From: Syntrophomonas sp.
GTDB lineage: Bacteria; Bacillota; Syntrophomonadia; Syntrophomonadales; Syntrophomonadaceae
Direction: 5' to 3'
NCBI GenBank assembly: GCA_016841425.1
Contig: JAENZE010000017.1
Location: 1-52,156 of the forward strand
Length of the DNA stretch: 52,156 bases
Below, in pieces: positions 36,400 to 44,192 of this stretch (its first letter is position 1; every line of letters begins with the position of its first letter). The notes beneath the pieces were generated by a model, which was given only the letters and a program-made list of their open reading frames with translations, was not told where the DNA came from and ran no database searches. Both the position numbers and the translations under genes were made by a program.

Positions 36400-37096
36400 G
36401 GTACGATCCTCCTCCACTGTTATCTATCAATCTTTTTGGGGGAGACTCCAACCCAAATGTCTCCTGCCGGGCAAAACCGATATTCTTATCAGCTTCTTTT
36501 ACTGCCGCCAAAAACTGCTCGATTTTCTCGCCGCTCTTTCCGCCACCGGGAAATTCAACCCCACTGGAAACATCTACTGCCATGGGCTTTACAGCTTTTA
36601 TGGCGTGGCCGGCGTTACCCGGGTTGAGGCCACCGGCCAGTATTATTCTAAGCCCTAACCTTACTTCAGCAAGCCACCGCCAGTTAAAACTTTTTCCGCT
36701 GCCTCCTCTAAGGGCAGGAGAATAAGCATCAAAAAGATAAGCCCACACCGGCCACTGCTCAATAAGACTTCTTTCAATAGGCTCATTAACGGAAAAAGAC
36801 TTGATAACCGGAAGATTAAGCTCCCGAACATACTCCGGCGCTTCCTCTCCATGCAGCTGCACCATATCGAGAGAGCAGGTTTTGATTATATATTTAAGCG
36901 AATCGATTTCCTCATTGACGAATACGCCAATTTTAATGATTTCTTTTCCCAGTTGCCGGTTAATTTTCTCCGCCTGTTCTATTGATATCCGGCGAGGTGA
37001 TGGTGCAAAAACCTCACCCATGGCCCAGGCTCCATGTTCTATTACCATTCTGGCTTCTTCCAGGGTTTTGATTCCGCAGATTTTAACCCTGGTCAT
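36389..37096 (-). CDS. trpF: Phosphoribosylanthranilate isomerase
   Basis: A 235-residue TIM-barrel isomerase of tryptophan synthesis. RVKICGIKTLEEA lies at the N-terminus (catalytic Cys near residue 7), with VQLHGEE, LFDAYSPALRGGSGKSFNW, LAGGLNPGN and VDVSSGVEFPGGGKSGEKI. Family members are usually about 205 residues; here about 28 extra residues follow the barrel, ending GGGSYHGL, and encode the ribosome-binding site of aroF. The start at 37096 is the ATG before TRVKICG, overlapping trpC by 14 nt, with GGGA upstream. Confidence 0.94.
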   Translation of the reverse strand: MTRVKICGIKTLEEARMVIEHGAWAMGEVFAPSPRRISIEQAEKINRQLGKEIIKIGVFVNEEIDSLKYIIKTCSLDMVQLHGEEAPEYVRELNLPVIKSFSVNEPIERSLIEQWPVWAYLFDAYSPALRGGSGKSFNWRWLAEVRLGLRIILAGGLNPGNAGHAIKAVKPMAVDVSSGVEFPGGGKSGEKIEQFLAAVKEADKNIGFARQETFGLESPPKRLIDNSGGGSYHGL

Positions 37097-37874
37097 AGGT
37101 GAATTTCTCCCTGTATCCAAGCAGTTCATCCAGCCTGGCTCCCGGGTCAGGGGATGATACCAGGGTTTCCCCGATCAATACCGCATTAAAACCACTGGCC
37201 TCCAGTAACGCCAGGTCTTGAGAGGTCTTAATCCCGCTCTCGCTGACCTTGATAAATGAATTGGGAATCAATGAGCTTAGATTTAAACTGGTGTTGATAC
37301 TAACCCTGAAATTCTTCAAATCCCGATTGTTAATACCAATAATGTTTACTGGTAAATCTATTGCTGTTGCTATCTCTTCAGCATCGTGTACTTCCAGCAG
37401 CGGTTCCAACCCTATTTGCATGCTTTTTTCACATAGACCAAGCAGGTCCCGATACCCATGCAGGGCCGCAATTAATAACACCATATCCGCTCCCATCTCC
37501 CAAGTCTCATAAAGCTGGATCTCATCCACGATGAAATCCTTGCGTAGTATGGGCAGATCTATTTCCCTGCGTATGTCACGCAAATAATCTGCCTTACCCT
37601 CAAAGAACTTGCTGTCACTTATTACCGATACCGCTGCAGCACCATGGTGCTCATATTTTCTGGCTATCTCCAGGTGATTGAAGCTGCTGCAGATTACTCC
37701 TTTGATAGGAGAGGCTTTTTTAACTTCAGCTATTATTTCCAGCCTGCCGCTATCATTCTTGAAAACGCTATAAGGATTAATTTTATTTGACTTTATCGTG
37801 AGGGTATCTATATCAATGAGTGATTTAAGCCTTTGGACTTCTAATTTTTTGGCGGCTGCTATACGGTTCAGCAT
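37083..37874 (-). CDS. trpC: Indole-3-glycerol-phosphate synthase
   Basis: A 263-residue TIM-barrel enzyme closing the indole ring. Motifs are EVKKASPIKGVI (catalytic Lys near residue 52), ISDSKFFEGKADYL, PILRKDFIVDEIQLYE, GINNRDLKNF, SESGI and VLIGETL. Length is normal. It overlaps trpD by 7 nt and trpF by 14 nt, so translation is coupled along the operon. Confidence 0.96.
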   Translation of the reverse strand: MLNRIAAAKKLEVQRLKSLIDIDTLTIKSNKINPYSVFKNDSGRLEIIAEVKKASPIKGVICSSFNHLEIARKYEHHGAAAVSVISDSKFFEGKADYLRDIRREIDLPILRKDFIVDEIQLYETWEMGADMVLLIAALHGYRDLLGLCEKSMQIGLEPLLEVHDAEEIATAIDLPVNIIGINNRDLKNFRVSINTSLNLSSLIPNSFIKVSESGIKTSQDLALLEASGFNAVLIGETLVSSPDPGARLDELLGYREKFTYDQG

Positions 37875-38890
37875 GTAGGCACCCCATCCCTGCTGTATTG
37901 GATCATCTTCAACAGGACTGCTTTAGCCTTGCCGGAATCTATTATTTCTTCTGCCAGCTGCATTCCTTCTTTCATATCCAGAGCTTTACCCGCAGTCATT
38001 ATTGCCGCTGCAGCGTTTAATACTACTGTATCTCTAAAAGGTCCGGCAGTTCCGTCTAATACTTCCCGGGCTATACGGGCATTGACTGAAATATCCCCAC
38101 CTAGAATTGATTCCAGGGGAATCCGATCTAACCCCAAGTCGCTCGGGTCTAGATCATACCTCTTCATCTCCCCGGCCTGGATATCATAAAATCTGGTTAT
38201 GCAGCTGGGACTGACTTCATCCATTCCGTTTTCTGCATGAATAACCAGAGCTCGTTTTCGTCTCAGCTTACTCATAGTAAGGGCTATAGATTCATGCATG
38301 CTGTTATCTGCTATTCCCATTACCTGGTAGCTCAACTCACATGGATTCAACAGGGGACCAAGAAAATTAAAAATAGTCGCTACCCCCATTTCCCTTCTCA
38401 ATGATCCCACTTCCTTTAAGATGGGATGATAATAAGGCGCAAATAAAAAAGTAATCCCTACCTTCTCCAGCAGCATACGGGCCTGGTCTGGACTCAGCAT
38501 GATATTGACACCCAGAGTCTCCAGTATATCCGCACTTCCCACTTTGCTGGTTATCGCCTTGTTTCCATGTTTGGCTACCGGAATACCAGCAGCAGCAGCT
38601 ACCAGGGCCGCCAGGGTGGAAATATTAAAAGTTCCCAGTCCATCCCCACCAGTACCGCAGGTATCTAATAGGTCCATATCAACATCTATCTTCACTGCTT
38701 CTTCATAAATGGCCTGCACAAAACCGCCTAATTCCAGGGCACGTTCCTTACGGGTACGCAGGGCCGATAGAAATGCAGCCGCCTGGACTACCGGAATATT
38801 GTCATGTAAGAGCATTTTGGCACTGCTGTACGCCTCTTCAATATTAAGATATTCTCCTCCAACCACACTTTTTAAATACTGATTAAACAT
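37868..38890 (-). CDS. trpD: Anthranilate phosphoribosyltransferase
   Basis: A 340-residue homodimeric transferase adding phosphoribose to anthranilate. Motifs are LDTCGTGGDGLGTFNIST (about 75-92), VAKHGNKAITSKVGSADILE (about 100-119) and FLFAPYYHPILKEVGSLRREMG. No TrpG fusion is present. Its ATG at 38890 is separated from trpG by 161 nt, the only large gap in the operon. This gap holds a GC-rich hairpin and a run of TRAP-like triplets that covers the GAGAGGAG ribosome-binding site, so trpD translation may be tryptophan-controlled on its own. Confidence 0.96.
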   Translation of the reverse strand: MFNQYLKSVVGGEYLNIEEAYSSAKMLLHDNIPVVQAAAFLSALRTRKERALELGGFVQAIYEEAVKIDVDMDLLDTCGTGGDGLGTFNISTLAALVAAAAGIPVAKHGNKAITSKVGSADILETLGVNIMLSPDQARMLLEKVGITFLFAPYYHPILKEVGSLRREMGVATIFNFLGPLLNPCELSYQVMGIADNSMHESIALTMSKLRRKRALVIHAENGMDEVSPSCITRFYDIQAGEMKRYDLDPSDLGLDRIPLESILGGDISVNARIAREVLDGTAGPFRDTVVLNAAAAIMTAGKALDMKEGMQLAEEIIDSGKAKAVLLKMIQYSRDGVPTC

Positions 38891-38898
38891 TTTTTATA

Positions 38899-38941
38899 CT
38901 CCTCTCTTCTCGTCTGAACTAATCTGTTCTCTGTTCGTCTA
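38899..38941 (-). promoter_or_regulatory. Candidate TRAP-binding site covering the trpD ribosome-binding site
   Basis: Read on the minus strand, the segment is an unbroken 5-nt ladder: TAGAC GAACA GAGAA CAGAT, then TAGTT CAGAC GAGAA GAGAG GAG. That is nine NAG-like triplets, one being GAA, each spaced by 2 nt. TRAP binds about 9-11 (G/U)AG triplets with 2-3 nt spacers. The last triplets are the Shine-Dalgarno sequence of trpD. Confidence 0.7.
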
Positions 38942-38943
38942 TG

Positions 38944-38980
38944 CCCCACCCTGGAGCACTATCTCTTAATCAGGGCGGGG
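38944..38980 (-). other. GC-rich hairpin between trpG and trpD
   Basis: On the minus strand CCCCGCCCTG pairs with CAGGGTGGGG (one G-T pair) around a 17-nt loop, ending 2 nt before the TRAP-like triplet run. No T tract follows, so it may protect or partition the mRNA rather than end it. Confidence 0.6.
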
Positions 38981-39051
38981 TTCCGCAGGATAGGGATACG
39001 CCAGTTTGATGTGGTTCGTGTCTGCGGTTGGCAGCCTGACGCAGCTTGTCA

Positions 39052-39660
39052 TTAGTTATCAGCAGCTGACCTGGCCTGAACAGACGAAGCTTTCCTTATC
39101 CAGCTCAGGAAGTTGGCTAAAAGATTCTTGCCCTCCGGGGTCATTATCGATTCCGGGTGAAACTGCACGCCTTCCACCGGAAAATATTTATGCCGGATGC
39201 CCATGACTTCCCCCTCTTCACTGCAGGCTGATATCTCCAAGCAGGGAGGCAAGGAATTCTTTTCTACTACCAGCGAATGATACCTGGTAGCCTGGAAGGG
39301 TTCACTAAGGCCCTGATAGATAGTCTGTTGATCATGATATATTTTTGAAACCTTGCCATGCATAAGCCGGTAATTAATTTTAATTTTGGCTCCAAAGGCA
39401 TAGCCTATGGATTGATGCCCGAGACAGATCCCCAGAATGGGAATCTTATCATAACAATCCCGTATGGCATTTACAGATACTCCTGCTTCCCGGGGACTGC
39501 ACGGCCCTGGAGAGATAATTATCGCCTCCGGCTGCAGCCGGATAATCTCTCTGCTGCCGAGCTCATCGTTTTTATATACCTGTACCTCCTCCCCCAATTC
39601 CTCCAGGTACTGCACCAGGTTATAGGTAAATGAATCATAATTATCAATCATCACAATCAC
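39052..39660 (-). CDS. trpG: Anthranilate synthase glutamine amidotransferase subunit
   Basis: A 202-residue class I glutamine amidotransferase giving ammonia to TrpE, possibly shared with aminodeoxychorismate synthase (PabA). Motifs are DNYDSFTYNLVQYLEE, IISPGPCSPREAG, the nucleophile elbow ILGICLGHQSIGYAFG (Cys near residue 80) and the His-Glu pair in GVQFHPES. It starts inside the trpE stop (4-nt overlap), so the two subunits are made together. Confidence 0.95.
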   Translation of the reverse strand: MIVMIDNYDSFTYNLVQYLEELGEEVQVYKNDELGSREIIRLQPEAIIISPGPCSPREAGVSVNAIRDCYDKIPILGICLGHQSIGYAFGAKIKINYRLMHGKVSKIYHDQQTIYQGLSEPFQATRYHSLVVEKNSLPPCLEISACSEEGEVMGIRHKYFPVEGVQFHPESIMTPEGKNLLANFLSWIRKASSVQARSAADN

Positions 39661-41159
39661 TGTACCGCCTCCGCTCCCTTTACTGCCAACATTAGTGCTC
39701 TGGCTTTGTTCAAAGTCTCCTTATGTTCTAATTCCGGATCCGAATCGGCCACAATACCAGCGCCGCACTGAAGGTAATACTTTCTGTTTTTGTACAAAAT
39801 AGCCCTTATAGTTATACAGGAGTCCAGGCTGCCATCAAACGAAAGATAGCCGACCGCACCTCCGTAGGGACCTCGCGGGTCCTGTTCCAGGTTCTTAATT
39901 ATTTCCATAGCTTTCCGTTTAGGAGCCCCGCTTAATGTGCCGGCCGGAAAACAGGCTTGGAATGCATCTAACGGTGATACGTTATCTTTTGGCTCCCCTT
40001 CTACAGTTGAAACCAGATGCATAACATGAGAATATTTTTCTGGCTGCATATACTCGGTTAAACGCACGCTGCCGGCTTTGCATACCCTGCCCACATCGTT
40101 GCGGCTGAGATCTACCAGCATCAGATGTTCAGCTCGCTCTTTTTCATCCTGCAGCAGTTCTTCCAGCATAAGCTTATCCTGCTCCTTATCCCCGGTTACT
40201 TTTCTGGTTCCAGCTATGGGCCGGTTTTTTAGTCTGCCCCCATACACCTTAACCTGCATTTCGGGCGAAGCTCCCATTAAGATTGAATCAGGCAGCTGCA
40301 GGTAAAACATGTAGGGAGAAGGATTCAGCTCCCGAAGTCTATTGTAAACCAGCCAGGGATCAGCAGAACTTTCTTTAGTCCAGCGCCTGGATAAAACCAC
40401 CTGGAAGATGTCTCCCTGTCTGATGTGTTCTTTGGCCCGAATCACCATTTCACAAAATTCGTCCTGGTTGATGTTAACCCCGAATTCCTCATCTACCCTG
40501 ACCGTACTCATATCATAACCGACCTTCTCCGGCGTCGTTTTATCCCTTACATGCTCGGCGGCCCGGCTGAGAATCTCATCCACCTGTCGGCAAGCCTGTT
40601 CATAAGCCGTTTGATTGGCTTCAGCAGCGGCCATCCAAACAAAAACATTCAAAAAGCTGGTATGCCGGTCGTAAATATATATCTCCTTCGGCATGAAGAA
40701 ATACTGTTCTGCACCAGGCCTCTGATCAACTTCCATGCCCTGGTAAAACAATCCAGTTTCATAACTCCAATAGCCAATAAGACCCCCAGAAAAAAAGGGG
40801 AATTCCAGCCGGGGGGTACGAAGTGAACTTATAAAATTGTGCAAAAGGGAAACACCCTGGGGATTATCCAGGCCAGAAAAGGCCTCGTGCAGGGGATCGC
40901 ACGCCAGGATAGAATAGCGCCCATTTTCACTGCCGGTTAAGCTCTCCAGCATACAGCAAAGCTTCCCGGTATTCCTGGACTCAAAATACTTCAACATATC
41001 AAAATAGTCCAGCTTCTTCCGGGCATAAATGGGAACATAATCATAATTTGCGCTCATAGCAATAAAATCTTCCGGTTCAGGGAACACCTGAGCCCCGGAA
41101 AAGGGCAAATAAAAACCAGCACGCTCAAATGTGCCGGCATTTTGCTTATACCTGCTCAT
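39657..41159 (-). CDS. trpE: Anthranilate synthase component I
   Basis: A 500-residue chorismate-using subunit making anthranilate. The C-terminal part has GDIFQVVLSRRW, NPSPYMFYLQ, RPIAGTR, MLVDLSRNDVGRV, FPAGTLSGAPKRKAMEII and YGGAVGYLSFDG. The N-terminal half shows the LLESLTGSE-type region linked to tryptophan feedback binding (here MLESLTGSENGRYSI near residue 68). First gene of the trp operon. Its ATG and ribosome-binding site lie within a TRAP-like triplet array, so both enzyme-level and RNA-level control are expected. Confidence 0.96.
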   Translation of the reverse strand: MSRYKQNAGTFERAGFYLPFSGAQVFPEPEDFIAMSANYDYVPIYARKKLDYFDMLKYFESRNTGKLCCMLESLTGSENGRYSILACDPLHEAFSGLDNPQGVSLLHNFISSLRTPRLEFPFFSGGLIGYWSYETGLFYQGMEVDQRPGAEQYFFMPKEIYIYDRHTSFLNVFVWMAAAEANQTAYEQACRQVDEILSRAAEHVRDKTTPEKVGYDMSTVRVDEEFGVNINQDEFCEMVIRAKEHIRQGDIFQVVLSRRWTKESSADPWLVYNRLRELNPSPYMFYLQLPDSILMGASPEMQVKVYGGRLKNRPIAGTRKVTGDKEQDKLMLEELLQDEKERAEHLMLVDLSRNDVGRVCKAGSVRLTEYMQPEKYSHVMHLVSTVEGEPKDNVSPLDAFQACFPAGTLSGAPKRKAMEIIKNLEQDPRGPYGGAVGYLSFDGSLDSCITIRAILYKNRKYYLQCGAGIVADSDPELEHKETLNKARALMLAVKGAEAVQ

Positions 41160-41206
41160 CTCGTCGTTCTCTCCTCTTCTCGTCTCATCTGGTCTCGTCT
41201 CGTCTA
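41155..41206 (-). promoter_or_regulatory. Candidate TRAP-binding site covering the trpE translation start
   Basis: On the minus strand the leader reads TAGAC GAGAC GAGAC CAGAT, then GAGAC GAGAA GAGGA GAGAA, a 4-nt break CGAC, then GAGAT GAG. That is ten triplets, nine of them (G/U)AG, with an exact 5-nt period for the first eight. It covers the ribosome-binding site and the ATG at 41159. This matches the known RNA target of TRAP (MtrB), an 11-subunit ring that binds only when loaded with tryptophan. Confidence 0.8.
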
Positions 41207-41246
41207 ATAATATTAAATTGTATGCTGTGACAGCATCATTGTTGTT

Positions 41247-41275
41247 AATTTACACTTATATTATGCTGCTGTCAA
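41247..41275 (-). promoter_or_regulatory. Candidate promoter of the trp operon
   Basis: On the minus strand TTGACA (41275-41270), a 17-bp spacer and TAAATT (41252-41247). A small palindrome ATGCTG-TGA-CAGCAT lies at 41222-41236 in the leader, between the promoter and the TRAP-like site. Confidence 0.6.
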
Positions 41276-41298
41276 TAGCTTTATGTGTTGGGGTCAGC

Positions 41299-41928
41299 CT
41301 ATTTAAACCAAGTCCTCATGTCCTGCCCATACGTTTCATAACCGATTTGGTATATCAGCTTCCATGGTACATCGGCAAATATCCCATACTCCTCCAGGTA
41401 TTCGATATAAAGGCCCCCGATCAGATCCCGCTCGGGCAGAATCGCATCATTCACCCCATCGAATTCCACCGCTGGTACCCCGATGCGTTCACAGATATCA
41501 AAGTCAAAAGTAGGAGCCGCCTTAACCCAGCGTTCGTTTAGATAAATGTGATTGTAAACATGGGGGAAAAATACATTGGTGCCCATCATCTCCACCGCTT
41601 CCGGAGGAGACTTGTGATTACGGATGGAAGTTAGTATAAGACGACTGGGTATACCCGCCGCCCGGCAAAGAGAAGCGAGCAGAATAGCTTTAGGCATACA
41701 CCACCCCTTACCCTTTTCCAGTATCTGCGAAGAGCGGTAGTCATCAGGGTCAGCGCTCAAGGTATACATGTTATAATGGCATTTATCACGCACATAGTAA
41801 AATAACCGGACTGCTTTTTCATTATTCCTGTTGCAGCCCAGGGTTAAGTCAACAGCCTGTTTAACGATCAACGGGTGATCGCAGTCAATACTTGCAGTCG
41901 GCTGCAAATAAATATCTAAATCTTTCAA
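41299..41928 (-). CDS. Transglutaminase-like cysteine-protease-fold protein
   Basis: A protein of about 209 residues with a transglutaminase-like domain. The Cys is in EKGKGWCMPKAILLASLCRAAGIPSR, the His in FFPHVYNHIYLNERW and the Asp in KAAPTFDFD, giving the expected triad. Bacterial members act as proteases or amide-modifying enzymes; no signal peptide is present, so it is cytosolic. The frame is open to an ATG at 41955, but GGGGGAGG (41936-41944) lies inside that longer frame and fits the TTG at 41928 with 8-nt spacing, so TTG is preferred. Upstream lies a promoter shared in sequence with the DUF2339 gene. Confidence 0.82.
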   Translation of the reverse strand: MKDLDIYLQPTASIDCDHPLIVKQAVDLTLGCNRNNEKAVRLFYYVRDKCHYNMYTLSADPDDYRSSQILEKGKGWCMPKAILLASLCRAAGIPSRLILTSIRNHKSPPEAVEMMGTNVFFPHVYNHIYLNERWVKAAPTFDFDICERIGVPAVEFDGVNDAILPERDLIGGLYIEYLEEYGIFADVPWKLIYQIGYETYGQDMRTWFK

Positions 41929-41971
41929 CTTCAATTCCTCCCCCATAATCACCATACTATATCATATAATC

Positions 41972-42000
41972 ATTATCCTTGACCTCTCTCAGCCTGGCAA
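41972..42000 (-). promoter_or_regulatory. Candidate promoter of the transglutaminase-like gene
   Basis: On the minus strand TTGCCA, a 17-bp spacer and GATAAT. The -35 box and much of the spacer (TGAGAGAGGTCA) match the promoter candidate at 47228-47256 upstream of the DUF2339 gene. Confidence 0.6.
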
Positions 42001-42012
42001 ATAAATTATAAC

Positions 42013-42111
42013 TCAACCAAACATGTCTGTATGACCAAGTGCAGACGAAAATTGTAGGGATGGAATGCTTAAGACCGCTTGAATCCGTCTTATTTTCTCC
42101 ATATAAGTTAG
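42013..42111 (+). repeat. Dispersed ~100-nt two-hairpin element, copy 2
   Basis: Second copy of the 32280-32378 repeat. Hairpin GTCTG...CAGAC is kept exactly. The second hairpin is AAGAC...GTCTT followed by ATTTTCTCC, so a shorter stem is retained with a T-rich tail. Confidence 0.65.
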
Positions 42112-42230
42112 CTACTGATGCTTTAGATTGATGGGCTGAAACAAGTTATGTTCCCGCTAAAAAGTGACTCGCCTTTATCCCCCTGCGCTAACCTTGAGCT
42201 TTCATCCCCAAGAAGCGATTTTCGTATTAA

Positions 42231-42430
42231 CTTTCGCACTAGTCTACCAGCGAGTATTATGCTTGGTCCAAGCAAGGAAGGTAAGGCGATTTCTAATGGC
42301 AAATAGCTCCAATTCTCAGCATAACATGTGCAATCAGTATCTACTTGTTTCACTTAGATAAGACCGGCTGACGGCGGGACCAAGCATAATGCTCGCCTGC
42401 ACTGCCGTTACTTAACATGAACTGCGAAAG
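42231..42430. repeat. Long-range inverted repeat
   Basis: The inner arms GCGAGTATTATGCTTGGTCC (42250-42269) and its complement at 42377-42396 match at 19 of 20 positions. Outer arms CTTTCGCA (42231-42238) and TGCGAAAG (42423-42430) are perfect. About 107 nt lie between the inner arms. It may be a miniature transposable element or a large folded RNA. Confidence 0.6.
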
Positions 42431-42524
42431 TAGATTATAATAATTACTTCGGTAATTATGAGGATCTTGAGAACAGAAATAAGGTTTATTAAATCTTTTG
42501 TTAGGCCTAAAACCATCATAATGC

Positions 42525-42557
42525 AAAGAAGAAGGTTCTTAGCAAACCTTCGTCTTT
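42525..42557 (-). terminator. Hairpin terminator of the SLH-domain gene
   Basis: AAAGAAGAAGGTT (42525-42537) pairs with AACCTTCGTCTTT (42545-42557) with one mismatch and a 7-nt loop. It lies about 60 nt beyond the stop of the SLH gene on the minus strand, with T-rich sequence in the descending arm. Confidence 0.6.
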
Positions 42558-42615
42558 GTTGACATCCCTGACACAAATTTTATATACTCGATCAAAACTC
42601 GATTGGCTTAACTTA

Positions 42616-44106
42616 TTAATCAGCTGAATAGATCCTTACCCACACTGGTTTTTCATTTTCGTCCATGAGTATTTTGATATCTTGATCTGCTTCTATATTA
42701 TTAATATCTTTGCTTAATTCCATGCTTGTGCCATCATAGTAAATATCTACGCTATCGCTTTGGTCTATCACAAAGCTCCACTCATCCTCATCATTATCGG
42801 TTAATCTGATATTCAGATTGTTACCCACATAACTGATCTTATCCAGACTTCCAACTAATACCTCATAACCTTCCATGCCATCTGGCACGTAAATCCTGAG
42901 CAGCACCGGGTTCTCTTCTTCATCCAGCACTACCGTGATTAATCCGCCAGGTATTATGGTATCAAGATCTTCATTAAATACCACAAATCTATTATTATAA
43001 TAGACTTTAATTCCTGATCTTCTTTCTAAATCAAATGCCCGCTCAGACCCGTTTTCATCTATGACATCCAGAGAGAGGCTATTTTTTTCATTGTCGTATT
43101 TAATCTCCTCCAGAGTCCCTGCTAATATTGTCTGCCCATCTGCTACTGCTTCATATATCTTAACCCATACGGCCTCCTGCTCTTCATTCAGGAGCACAAA
43201 GGCGGGCCCCCCGGTTTTGATTATGCGAGTCAAATCACTATTCAAGCGCATTTTACTGCCTTCGTAGTACACATCTACATCATCCCCGGCCGCTATGCTA
43301 AACCGCCATCTGTACCCACTTTCATCTATTACATCCAGGGTTAATGTCTCTTCGACACTGTTAAAATATTTATTTTCCAAGATTCCAGTCAGAATAAGCT
43401 CTTTTTCGCCTTCCTCTTCTGGCTCCTGAATATTCTGGAGGCAATTTATATGAAAATTGTTTAGCATTTTAGCCATTTCGTTTCTTTTAACTACCCGGTT
43501 GGGTCCAAAGCTGCCATCTGGATATCCGTTTACAACACCGTACTGGCTCATCAGAGATACGGCACTTCGGGCTTGAGGTGGTATTAAGTCATTATCTGTA
43601 AAACTTGTAAGATTGTTCCGATCAGCATCCTGATCCTGAAGACCACATAGCTTCAACGCATTTTGCATATATAAACAAACCTGATATCTCATTGCTTCCT
43701 GCTGGGGTTTAAAAGTGCTAATATCATTTGAACTTAAAATGCCTGCTTCCACTGCTACTGCAGCATAAGCCTTTCCCCAATCAGGGATCTGGCTTAGAGC
43801 GAGTGCCCTATCACTGCTTAAAGTATAATTTTCTACTTGATCCTCCAGGTTGGCTGCTCGGATCAGCATCACTATTACTTCCAGGCAGGTTACCGATTGA
43901 TTCGGCCGGTAAGTATTGTCCTCATATCCCTTGATAAATCCTTTTGCGACAACTGCTTCAATGTCTTGCCTGGCCCAATCGTCATTAATATCCTGCAATC
44001 TGACAGCATTATTGTCACCAGTAGCATTAATATTAGCTGAAAGGGGTCCAGCTAAGAGCCCAACGAGAAACAAGCACAGGGTAATCAAAGCAACTTTTTT
44101 CTTCAT
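42616..44106 (-). CDS. S-layer-homology protein with three C-terminal repeats
   Basis: A 496-residue exported protein. A signal peptide (about 1-27, ending near LSANI) is followed by three SLH modules (about 36-80, 100-150 and 165-218; for example GFIKGYEDNTYRPNQSVT and GVVNGYPDGSFGPNRVVKR) that bind cell-wall polymers. Three copies of an 80-90-residue beta-rich repeat follow (about 235-325, 326-410, 411-496). Each copy has a pattern like LxGxLEKIxY, LDVIDENG, V(D/K)VYYxG and VWVRIY. The repeat was not assigned to a named family. It is very acidic and lies outside the cell. GGAGG precedes the ATG. Confidence 0.87.
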   Translation of the reverse strand: MKKKVALITLCLFLVGLLAGPLSANINATGDNNAVRLQDINDDWARQDIEAVVAKGFIKGYEDNTYRPNQSVTCLEVIVMLIRAANLEDQVENYTLSSDRALALSQIPDWGKAYAAVAVEAGILSSNDISTFKPQQEAMRYQVCLYMQNALKLCGLQDQDADRNNLTSFTDNDLIPPQARSAVSLMSQYGVVNGYPDGSFGPNRVVKRNEMAKMLNNFHINCLQNIQEPEEEGEKELILTGILENKYFNSVEETLTLDVIDESGYRWRFSIAAGDDVDVYYEGSKMRLNSDLTRIIKTGGPAFVLLNEEQEAVWVKIYEAVADGQTILAGTLEEIKYDNEKNSLSLDVIDENGSERAFDLERRSGIKVYYNNRFVVFNEDLDTIIPGGLITVVLDEEENPVLLRIYVPDGMEGYEVLVGSLDKISYVGNNLNIRLTDNDEDEWSFVIDQSDSVDIYYDGTSMELSKDINNIEADQDIKILMDENEKPVWVRIYSAD

Positions 44107-44192
44107 GTTTTTTCCTCCTTTAGGGTGTTTACACTACTATAATAATACAAACTATTTATTTTGGGTAACCTTTACTGCCAAGTCCCCTATTT

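Larger units (their letters stand above)
41929..42615. other. Long intergenic region rich in repeats
   Basis: No protein gene is supported; frames at 42123-42353 and 42164-42361 lack ribosome-binding sites and lie in inverted-repeat DNA. From left to right it holds the minus-strand promoter at 41972-42000, a two-hairpin repeat at 42013-42111, a long inverted repeat at 42231-42430 and a terminator at 42525-42557. A plus-strand TTGACC-17-TAAATT pair (41979-42007) could drive a small RNA through the two-hairpin repeat. Confidence 0.5.

Noticed and set aside
41160-41298. T-box or leader-peptide attenuator for trp
   Set aside because: No T-box sequence, no Trp-codon-rich leader peptide and no clear terminator; the 5-nt triplet ladder explains the leader better.
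42123-42361. Overlapping small frames on both strands (76 and 65 codons)
   Set aside because: Both lie within inverted-repeat DNA, lack ribosome-binding sites and show no protein motif.
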